Shown in pieces: positions 1 to 7,165 of a DNA stretch of 64,000 bases; positions within the stretch are counted from its first letter, which is position 1, and each line of letters starts with the position of its first letter. The notes beneath the pieces are model-generated. The model did no database searches. It saw nothing but the letters and a program-made list of their open reading frames with translations, and was not told the origin of the DNA. A program made the position numbers and the translations under genes. This DNA is from G965214625 sp965214625 (GTDB lineage: Bacteria > Pseudomonadota > Gammaproteobacteria > Arenicellales > Poriferihabitantaceae), in assembly GCA_965214625.1 (NCBI GenBank), contig OZ243962.1:2170001-2234000 (forward strand), in the 5' to 3' direction.

Positions 1-836
1 CGTTGCACGGCATCGACCAATAATTGGCCCAGCCCGGGATAGACAAAAACCACTTCGACCACGATGACGCCAACGACAAGATAGGCCAGGTTCAGTACGA
101 CCACATTGACAATCGGTGCCCAGGCATTGGGCAAGGCATGATGGGTGACCACCCGCATCCTCTTCATTCCTTTGAGGGTGGCCATCTCGATATAGGCATT
201 CGACAGCAGGTTGATGATTGCCGCACGAGTCATGCGCATCATGTGTGCCATGGACACCAGGGTGAGTACAACGGCGGGCAACAATGTTTTCTCGAGTTGC
301 TCGACAAAGGTTGTGTCTGCCCTGATATTGGACAGGCTGGGCAACCATTCCGCTTTCACCGAAACCAGCAGTATCAGGATATAAGCGACAAAAAATTCAG
401 GGGTGGAAATGGAGGAAAGCGTTACGACATTGACACTGCGGTCGTAGTAGCTGTTTCGATAAAGCGCCGCGAGAATACCTAGGAACAATGCCAAAGGGAC
501 CGCAATACAGGCGGCAAACGCAGCCAGAAAGATGGTGTTATAGAATCGAACACCAATCACTTCACTGATTTCCCGACCATTTCCAATAGACGTTCCAAAA
601 TCACCCTGAATGATATTTCCGAGCCAATTGAGATAACGGGTTTGCGCGGGCAAGTCCAGGCCCAGCTGGGTGCGCAGCACCGCCAGTGTCTCCGGTGTTG
701 CCGCTTGGCCCAAGATGGCTTCGGCCGCATCACCTGGCAGCATGGATACGCTCAAGAAAATGATGATTGAAACGATGAACAACGTCACCAGGCCCAAAAG
801 AACCCGTTGTCCCAGCATTTTCAGAATATAAGTCAC
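1..836 (-). CDS. DppB-type peptide/opine ABC transporter permease (3' end outside window)
   Basis: Inner-membrane permease of a family-5 (dipeptide/oligopeptide/nickel) ABC importer. The minus-strand reading begins at a GTG (834-836), with an in-frame ATG 18 bases inside, and stays open to base 1, so the C-terminus is missing. The product starts with a hydrophobic helix ending in the typical SMLPGDAAE segment. It continues with the QLGLD-like and GDFGTS motifs, the EAA-type loop around MKRMRVVTHHALPNAW, and the VEVVFVYPGLGQLL motif near the cut, all hallmarks of DppB/OppB proteins. It lies just downstream of the mttB-like gene and the Tat-exported binding protein, so it is probably part of that importer. 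The partner permease and ATPases would lie to the left of the window. Confidence 0.88.
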   Translation of the reverse strand, partial: MTYILKMLGQRVLLGLVTLFIVSIIIFLSVSMLPGDAAEAILGQAATPETLAVLRTQLGLDLPAQTRYLNWLGNIIQGDFGTSIGNGREISEVIGVRFYNTIFLAAFAACIAVPLALFLGILAALYRNSYYDRSVNVVTLSSISTPEFFVAYILILLVSVKAEWLPSLSNIRADTTFVEQLEKTLLPAVVLTLVSMAHMMRMTRAAIINLLSNAYIEMATLKGMKRMRVVTHHALPNAWAPIVNVVVLNLAYLVVGVIVVEVVFVYPGLGQLLVDAVQ

Positions 837-908
837 GTTGGCAATATGGATCGGGCGGTGGTTCGACAAGCGCAACCGATTAGCGGCATACTATGATAAA
901 TACGGAGA

Positions 909-2342
909 TCATCCAAGCAGTTCAGCGAGACGTTGGCGAATTCTTTCTTGCATATCATGTCCGCCTGCTTCAGCCCATGCTTCTGCATCGGACCGTTCAC
1001 AAAGGGTCGGATACCAGCTTTCTGTTAAATACCGGTTCCGGGTATGAGAATCCGTCAGGAAGTCATTGGTGGCTGCGGCTCGCTGAATCACTTCCACCGC
1101 CAGGGTTTCGGCATCCACCTTGATGCCATTGGCCATTTTCATGGTCCAGCCGATCATTTCATCGCACAGGGTGAGCAATTCAAGTGACCCGGTGCGACCC
1201 CCGGAGAGAAATCCCAGATTGTGGACGAACGGCGTTTTTGCCATGGCCGCAATCGCCAGGCTGGCCCCGGCCTCGGTGGCAGCCTGTGCATCAAACTGAT
1301 GGGAATCCGAACAGCCTGCGCCAATCCAGGATGGAATACCGACAGAGCGGAAATAATCACTCGCACCGAGACCTGAAACCATGTATTCAGGTGACCCGTA
1401 GGCAAGATTCGCCTGACGCAAATCCATGGGCAGAATGGCCGAACCGCTGAGTATCGGCGCGCCCGGCTCAGTCAACTGGTGGACCACAATGCCGGCGATG
1501 GCTTCCGCGGAAGACTGGGCAATGGCCCCTGCCAGGGAGATCGGACAGGACATCCCCGGGAAGGTGGCCGGATAACAGACGACGGGCACCCGCCAACGTG
1601 CACAATTGATCAACCGGGCACAGAGTTCTTCGGGGAGTCTCAGCGGGGAAACCGGGCCCATCAGTTCGATGGAAACCGGCTTGTCGGCAAGCCGGTTCCA
1701 GCCGCCGACCCTTTCTGCGATGACCGTCATCATTCGTTCCTGAATCGTCTCATCATGGGCCAACAATGCAGCGGGCTTGCTGCAGTGTTCGTACATTGCC
1801 TTGGTGGTTTCGACGACTTCGTCTTCGGGGGGAACCTCGCTTGGATATCCGAGCGAACAAACCATGTCGATGTTGGGTAACTGCTCGCACACCCTGGCTG
1901 TTTCACGAATGTCCGCAAGCAGGCAGGGACGCAACTCGCCACTTCGAAAATCCAGGATACGCACACAGTTGTGTCCCGGGCAGTAACTGGCTGTCTTGCT
2001 GCTCGTATCGACCCTGACATGGCCGTCATGATCATAAAGCAGAATTTTTTTCTGGACCGTGGAAATGGCCTGATCGACCAGCTCCGGTGGCATCCGGATG
2101 AAGCCCCCGGTTCCCTCGACACAACGGTGTTGCCGGATCAGATTATGTCGTGTGGGCAGATGCTCTATGATGACACCCACATCCCATAAAATGACCTTTA
2201 CCGCTTCATGGATTAATTGTGCATCGGGCGTATTGACCAATTCCAGGGACAAATTTCGGACTTGCTTGTCACTTTGGCCGGCCGATTCCGCTTTTCGTTT
2301 GACCTTTTGTGCTCGACTGGCTGATCGTCGGGTACGCCTCAT
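909..2342 (-). CDS. MttB-family (trimethylamine methyltransferase-like) protein, non-pyrrolysine
   Basis: 477-residue member of the MttB superfamily. These enzymes move a methyl group from a quaternary or tertiary amine to a corrinoid protein. True trimethylamine MttB carries pyrrolysine encoded by an in-frame TAG; here the frame is continuous and the corresponding region (FPGMSCPISLAGAIAQ, roughly residues 262-278) has ordinary residues, as in glycine-betaine-type homologues. The N-terminus is basic (RRTRRSASRAQKVKRK), as is common in the family. It sits between a binding protein and a permease and close to a sarcosine oxidase operon, which points to betaine or methylated-amine use. No corrinoid protein or activase is visible here, so the acceptor and exact substrate are unknown. 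The family call is firm; the substrate is inference. Confidence 0.85.
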   Translation of the reverse strand: MRRTRRSASRAQKVKRKAESAGQSDKQVRNLSLELVNTPDAQLIHEAVKVILWDVGVIIEHLPTRHNLIRQHRCVEGTGGFIRMPPELVDQAISTVQKKILLYDHDGHVRVDTSSKTASYCPGHNCVRILDFRSGELRPCLLADIRETARVCEQLPNIDMVCSLGYPSEVPPEDEVVETTKAMYEHCSKPAALLAHDETIQERMMTVIAERVGGWNRLADKPVSIELMGPVSPLRLPEELCARLINCARWRVPVVCYPATFPGMSCPISLAGAIAQSSAEAIAGIVVHQLTEPGAPILSGSAILPMDLRQANLAYGSPEYMVSGLGASDYFRSVGIPSWIGAGCSDSHQFDAQAATEAGASLAIAAMAKTPFVHNLGFLSGGRTGSLELLTLCDEMIGWTMKMANGIKVDAETLAVEVIQRAAATNDFLTDSHTRNRYLTESWYPTLCERSDAEAWAEAGGHDMQERIRQRLAELLG

Positions 2343-2353
2343 GGTGCACTGTT

Positions 2354-2390
2354 AAAAAAAATTCCGGAACAAAATGCATTGTCCCGGAAT
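2354..2390 (-). terminator. Rho-independent terminator after the solute-binding protein gene
   Basis: Read on the minus strand, an ATTCCGG arm and its complement CCGGAAT, extended on each side by an ACA/TGT pairing, enclose a short A/T-rich loop and are followed directly by a run of seven to eight T. It lies between the binding-protein stop (2407) and the mttB-like start (2342). It would end or attenuate transcription after the highly expressed binding protein, a common arrangement in ABC operons. Confidence 0.8.
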
Positions 2391-2406
2391 TTGAATCAGA
2401 ACCGAA

Positions 2407-3996
2407 CTATCCTTTCAACCACCAGCGCTCGATCATTTTATAGCCATCAAACTCCCAGTTACCGGCAACCTGATCAGGGACACCGACAGTATTCCCATGT
2501 GCCGAGATATGGTTGGCGAAGGCATGAATCACCGAACCGCAGTCATCACGACAGATTGCCTGCATCTCAAAGTACATGTCACGACGCTTGTCGTCGTCCA
2601 CTTCCGCTCGTGCGGCGACCAAAAGCTCATTGAAACGCGTATTTTTCCAATAGCTCTCATTCCAGTTGGAGGTTTCCGAGTAACCCTGAGTAAACATCCA
2701 GTCTTCGGTCGGCCGACCGCTCCAATAGCTGGCACACCAGGGATGTTTGAGCCAGACATCAGACCAGTAACCGTCGTCAGGAACCCGTTTGGGTATCAAT
2801 TCAATGCCGGCCGCTTTGGCGTGTTCACTGTACAGGACCGTGGTATCCACGGCACCGGCGTACAATCCATCGGAAGCACTCAGTTCGACTTTAAAATTAC
2901 TCAACCCCGCCTGCTTGAGGTGCCATTTGGCTTTCTCCGGATCATAGACCCGCTGTTCAAGTTCGTGATTGTAGTAGCGGTTTGCCGGTGAAATGGGGTG
3001 ATCATTTCCGACGATCCCATAGCCACTCAATATCTTGTCGAGCACATCTTCCCGGTCAATGGCCAGCTTCAGCGCCATTCGCACATTGTGATCCTCGAAC
3101 GGAGCAAGATCGGTCCGCATCGGGAAGGTATAATGTTGCGTACTGGTGATATCCAGAATCTCAAAGCCGCGCCCTCCGAGTCGGTCAGCGGTGGTCGGAT
3201 CCACATCCCCGATGACTTCAACAGCCCCGGTGACCAATGCGTTCTGACGCGCCGTGGTGTCTGCGATGGTCAAAATCTCCGCGGAATCCACAAAGGCCCG
3301 ATCGGACATGAAGTAGTTGGGATTCCGCTTCAATTTGGAGTACTGCCCGGGTTCGAAGGATTCCAGCGTATAGGAACCGCATCCGACGTCAAAGACCTCA
3401 ACCTTTCCATCGACCGACGGTAGAATCGACAGGGTACTGGCACTCAATATGACCGGAAAGTCGACACTGGGGCTTTTCAACTTCATTTTAACAACAAGGT
3501 CGCCGTCCTTTGTCAGATCCTCGACCTCTTCCATGAACGATTTCATGGAAGAATGCGATTGGTCACCGCGATGGCGGGCCAGCGAGGCAATGACATCATC
3601 TGCGGTGAGCGTCTTGCCATTGTGGAAGGTGACATCCGAACGCAACTTGAAAATCCATTCTGATGGATCTGCGCCGGTTTCGTAGGACTCGGCCAGCAAG
3701 GGAACCAGTTGTCCATTGGGCGCCACTTCCGTTAACTGGCTGTGCATCGTGGAGAACAGAAAATTGGAGTGTCCGCTGGTTAACTGGATGGTATCCAGTG
3801 AATCTGTGCTCGAACCCTGGACCGTCGCAACACGCAAATGCCCTCCCTTGACCGGCGTCGCCGCCTGCGCGGCCGAACCGATCAACAAAGACGGGGCAGT
3901 ACTGAGCAGCCCCAGTGTACCGGATGCCTTTACAAAATCTCGTCGCGATAGTTTTCGACTGGTCAGATTGGATGTGGGTTTTTTGTTTGATGTCAT
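2407..3996 (-). CDS. ABC transporter substrate-binding protein, family 5 (DppA/OppA-like), Tat-exported
   Basis: 529-residue periplasmic binding protein. A twin-arginine signal (SRRDFVKASG, about residues 18-27) precedes a hydrophobic stretch ending near GSAAQA. The mature part has the SBP_bac_5 signatures: GHLRVATVQ at the start, the EWIFKLRSDVTFHNGKTLTADDV block, and the late ANRYYNHELEQRVYDPEKAKWHLKQAG-type segment. The ATG is preceded by GGAGG at a good distance. It would capture a peptide, opine or betaine-like ligand for the permease encoded downstream. Its place between a GntR/FCD regulator and an MttB homologue favours a methylated-amine ligand, but the ligand cannot be read from sequence. 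Confidence 0.92.
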   Translation of the reverse strand: MTSNKKPTSNLTSRKLSRRDFVKASGTLGLLSTAPSLLIGSAAQAATPVKGGHLRVATVQGSSTDSLDTIQLTSGHSNFLFSTMHSQLTEVAPNGQLVPLLAESYETGADPSEWIFKLRSDVTFHNGKTLTADDVIASLARHRGDQSHSSMKSFMEEVEDLTKDGDLVVKMKLKSPSVDFPVILSASTLSILPSVDGKVEVFDVGCGSYTLESFEPGQYSKLKRNPNYFMSDRAFVDSAEILTIADTTARQNALVTGAVEVIGDVDPTTADRLGGRGFEILDITSTQHYTFPMRTDLAPFEDHNVRMALKLAIDREDVLDKILSGYGIVGNDHPISPANRYYNHELEQRVYDPEKAKWHLKQAGLSNFKVELSASDGLYAGAVDTTVLYSEHAKAAGIELIPKRVPDDGYWSDVWLKHPWCASYWSGRPTEDWMFTQGYSETSNWNESYWKNTRFNELLVAARAEVDDDKRRDMYFEMQAICRDDCGSVIHAFANHISAHGNTVGVPDQVAGNWEFDGYKMIERWWLKG

Positions 3997-4293
3997 GGTG
4001 CCTCCAGGGATGATTAAACATATTACTCAATAGCCCAGCCGATCGGGTTGCCGTTCGGTTACGTTCCAAGGCCGCTATTAGCCGTTGTGATGTCCCTAAT
4101 GATTTATCTGTGATACCAGATTCTATTCCACTTCACAATCCAATGTAAAGTAGGGGATTTATATCCCTGATTAAACAAACGTGTGATACACGGGCTTTTC
4201 TTGTTCCAGACGGTATCGGGCAAGCGGGTTGATGGTCATGGCCGTCATATCGGGCGGGAATTTCCCCGATGGCGTAACGAAAGCGCCGCCAAT

Positions 4294-4317
4294 ATATATT
4301 TGCTTATTCAAATATAT
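4294..4317. promoter_or_regulatory. AT-rich inverted repeat, candidate GntR operator
   Basis: ATATATTTG, six bases, then CAAATATAT forms a perfect 9-bp inverted repeat. It lies inside the 415-bp gap between the GntR/FCD gene and the binding-protein gene it probably controls. Its size and symmetry suit an FCD-type GntR dimer. The rest of the gap (3997-4411) holds no credible ORF. Operator function is inference. Confidence 0.4.
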
Positions 4318-4411
4318 AATTCCCTAGTGAAGAGCAACGTGCACGGTAGATGATGAAGTAACCGGCGTGAAGTGTGTCAAGCGGGACGGTCAATACCAGA
4401 CACCATGGCAG

Positions 4412-5077
4412 TCAACCTGAATGCGTCGGGGGAACTTGTTTCGTGTGATTGTCATACAGCAAGGCGCCCCATCGTATGTCCTCTTCGATGAGTTGTTTCG
4501 CGCGGGTCCCATCATGTCGTTGCAGCGCTTCAAGTATTTCATCGTGTTTGGTTTCCCATTGATCGATGTTGACCAGGTGTCTGATCGCCTTTCCCAAAAA
4601 GGGCCCACTGCGTGCATACAGTCCCTCGACCAGCCGGGACAGATCGGCATTGTTTGCGGCACGATACACTAGGGAATGAAAGGCAAAATTGTTTTCCAGG
4701 TAACGGGAAGGGTTGCGCTGTTTCCAGGCGGCATCCATCATCATGGTATGCCGTCTTGCCGCATCCAGATCCTGCTCGCTCAGTCTGCCTGCTGCAATTT
4801 CAGCGGCCGCACCTTCGAGGACGGAACGAATAAAAAACAGGTTGGAGGCTTCGATGGAACTGAGTTGCGGCACACGATAGGCTTTTTTGGCCGCCCCCAC
4901 CAGCGCGTTTTCGGTTTCCAGTCGTTTTAATGCCTCGCGAATCGGCATTGTCGAGACATTGTACTGGTCCGCCAGCTTCCGAATGGACAAGGCAGTCCCC
5001 GGCTCCAGCTTGCCCACGATCAACTGGGCTCTTAAATCCTCATAGATGACGGCACCCAAATTCGTGTTGCTGATCAT
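4412..5077 (-). CDS. GntR family transcriptional regulator, FadR/FCD subfamily
   Basis: 221-residue regulator. The N-terminal winged helix-turn-helix (about residues 7-70) contains the GntR signature: LRAQLIVGKLEPGTALSIRKLA, then STMPIREALKRLE. The remainder is an all-helical FCD ligand domain, with E/H/R-rich helices and the H-x-F-H region FAFHSLVYRAA near residue 133. FCD regulators bind small carboxylates, often with a metal. Transcribed in the same direction as the downstream binding protein and mttB-like genes, it is the likely local repressor of that uptake operon. Confidence 0.92.
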   Translation of the reverse strand: MISNTNLGAVIYEDLRAQLIVGKLEPGTALSIRKLADQYNVSTMPIREALKRLETENALVGAAKKAYRVPQLSSIEASNLFFIRSVLEGAAAEIAAGRLSEQDLDAARRHTMMMDAAWKQRNPSRYLENNFAFHSLVYRAANNADLSRLVEGLYARSGPFLGKAIRHLVNIDQWETKHDEILEALQRHDGTRAKQLIEEDIRWGALLYDNHTKQVPPTHSG

Positions 5078-5593
5078 AATCGGCTATTCAAACGGTCAAC
5101 TGTCCCATTGTCAACTATATCATCCGTTTCCCCACTGTGTGGTGCTTCGTAAGGTGTGGCAGACGTGAAGATGCCCGATTCGCCACTCCCCTCTTGCGCT
5201 TCTCGATGCCAGGTCTCAACGTAAGGATTTGGCAGACTTGGCGTGCTTATCGCATTGTTGCAGCCGGTTTTGGTTGGTGAACGGTCGCTGTCGCCAAGCT
5301 TGACTCCCATGATCTGTAAGGCATCCGGCTGCCCGGTCGTTGACAAAAAGCGCCATCATCCAAGCGTCCTCCACCTTATTCGATGAAACCAGATCGATGG
5401 GGGCACCGAAACCCGCCAGATGTGCATCGAGGGGCTATGCGGCCAATTGTGGACATTCCCTGTTAACAGCACGGGACCATTTCGCCAGCTGAGGCACACG
5501 AGAACACTGTTCAGCCGCACACCGCACACCGATGACATTGTCCCGGAGTAGGCGTATGATCATGAGCAACACGTTCTCACATCAAAAAGGGAA
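5078..5593. other. Gene-free stretch
   Basis: 516 bases between the GntR gene and the secreted protein gene. Short open frames on the minus strand (5074-5346 and 5356-5538) have low-complexity, non-family-like translations and no good ribosome site, so I do not call them. No terminator, RNA or repeat was recognised. Confidence 0.4.
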
Positions 5594-6385
5594 ATGTTCA
5601 ACACGCAAACTGGCTTTGTCCGCTCTCTCCTCGAATTGGGCGAACAAAAGAAACGCGTTGTGCCGATAGTCGTGCTGTTCTTTATGGCGGTGTCGTCGTT
5701 CGCCTCTGACGGTAACGGACATTCAGTGTGGGTAAAACACGGGACCATTCCCCCGCCAGTGATCGAGGAAGAGGAGGCGGTCTTTCGGAATCGGGGCGTG
5801 GATGTGCAATTGGGCGGAGGTCTGATGCGGGTATTGGCGAAGATTCGGACGGACTGGCCTGAGACGGCTGGGGTGAACGCCCGCCTAGCCAACCTGCCCG
5901 GTGTGCTACTGTTGGAACTTGGGCCGGCAATGGCCGAGGTCGTACATCGAGTGCTGCCGCCTGAAGGCGCCTCCGGTGACTTCCATACAGGTTATCGGGA
6001 CTTTGACCGGCTCAACCAGACGGTTGGTCTTCGAATCGTGCAAACCTTCTCAAGCATCGAGTCCACGATTTTTATTGCGTTTGACCGGGGTATCGACCTA
6101 GCCTGGGCAACCATGGCTTATGCGGCACTGGAGGAGGTAAGCAGTGCCGCCCCCAATGCCAACCTGCTGCAAGGTTCGGATATCTACGCCCATTGGGCGC
6201 AAGATCAGTGGCATGTGGTGTTTCGAAAAGCCTGGGGCGACTGCCCGTCAGGCTGTCTGTTCACAGAGGATCATTTTTTCCTTGGACAGCATGGATCAGT
6301 GGTGCGTATCGACCCGACTCTGGCGTACGAGATTCCCGGCTTTCACAGGATGATCGGGAAACGTGAATGGACGTCGGGTGGTTAA
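5594..6385 (+). CDS. Hypothetical secreted protein, unknown family
   Basis: 263-residue protein I do not recognise. Near the N-terminus a basic patch (EQKKR, about residues 17-21) is followed by a hydrophobic core (VVPIVVLFFMAVSSFA) and a plausible signal-peptidase site after SFAS, so it is probably exported. The body is soluble, acidic and aromatic, with two cysteines close together (GDCPSGCLF, about residues 218-226) that could form a disulfide. Reading frame and codon usage look like real coding sequence, and no competing ORF on the other strand is better. It stands alone between two minus-strand operons, so context gives no function. Confidence 0.6.
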   Translation: MFNTQTGFVRSLLELGEQKKRVVPIVVLFFMAVSSFASDGNGHSVWVKHGTIPPPVIEEEEAVFRNRGVDVQLGGGLMRVLAKIRTDWPETAGVNARLANLPGVLLLELGPAMAEVVHRVLPPEGASGDFHTGYRDFDRLNQTVGLRIVQTFSSIESTIFIAFDRGIDLAWATMAYAALEEVSSAAPNANLLQGSDIYAHWAQDQWHVVFRKAWGDCPSGCLFTEDHFFLGQHGSVVRIDPTLAYEIPGFHRMIGKREWTSGG

Positions 6386-6613
6386 CTTGTGGCAATGGAC
6401 CATTGTTGTCAAACGGTACGATTCAATATTCCCGAAAGAAATTTGTCATTAACTGACGTCTCAGCCGGTGTTGCATCGTCACCGAATGCGTCGATCGCGC
6501 ATGCCCGGCGGTGACAGGAGAGTGTGATGATGCCGATCCCCATAAAGCAGACCGGCCAGACACATCGAACCGATGGTGCGTTGTGTCGGTCGTCTGTGAG
6601 TCCGGTGGATACA

Positions 6614-7165
6614 CTACCTGTCTTTATGGTATCGGCGGATTAACAACGACTGGACAAACTCGAGAAAAGACTGGGCATAACTCCGGTCAACCAACAAATC
6701 AAGTCTGGTTTCAGTGGTCCACCACAGCACTATTTCATATTCCATGAAGCGCGTTTTAGCCATTTTGTTTCGAGTGGTCGGATCGCTGAAAATATCTACC
6801 GAACAGTAATCGCCCACAAAGGGCAAAACAGACGCCCCTTGGAGTGTCAGCAGACACTTGCCATGACTGATATCGGTACCCGTGCCGGGGGATTCGGGAT
6901 TGAAATCAAGTTGCACCGGTTTTTGGGAGACCATATACATCGCCCAGGGACTGAATCGTAACCACACCGTGTTTCCTGTGGACGCAAATGCCCCCTGATC
7001 TACATGCCTGCCCACTGTATCATGGCAAAATCGATCCAGCTCGGCGGCTGCGTGAAACTGCCACTCAAGTACCATTGCCGGCTTTTCACGAATGGACAGG
7101 ATGTCATTTTCCCATGTCCGATCGCGGCGCTCAATCAACGGGTCCAAGCGGTCGGTTTTATCCAT
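6614..7165 (-). CDS. soxG: Sarcosine oxidase gamma subunit
   Basis: 183 residues if started at the ATG at 7165, which begins MDKTDRLDPL and overlaps the soxA stop by eight bases. The longer open frame to 7390 is only a shadow inside soxA. The position, last in soxB-soxD-soxA-soxG order, and the size are those of the gamma subunit of heterotetrameric sarcosine oxidase, which stabilises the complex and helps hold the folate-binding part of alpha. Primary sequence of SoxG is poorly conserved; the C-terminal run of aromatic and charged residues ending SFLEFVQSLLIRRYH resembles the family. The overlap implies translational coupling with soxA. Confidence 0.82.
   Translation of the reverse strand: MDKTDRLDPLIERRDRTWENDILSIREKPAMVLEWQFHAAAELDRFCHDTVGRHVDQGAFASTGNTVWLRFSPWAMYMVSQKPVQLDFNPESPGTGTDISHGKCLLTLQGASVLPFVGDYCSVDIFSDPTTRNKMAKTRFMEYEIVLWWTTETRLDLLVDRSYAQSFLEFVQSLLIRRYHKDR

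Noticed and set aside
909..2342. Possible pyrrolysine-containing MttB
   Set aside because: The frame has no in-frame TAG and the homologous region carries standard residues.
5074..5538. Two short minus-strand frames upstream of the GntR gene
   Set aside because: No ribosome sites, no similarity that I can see, unlikely composition.
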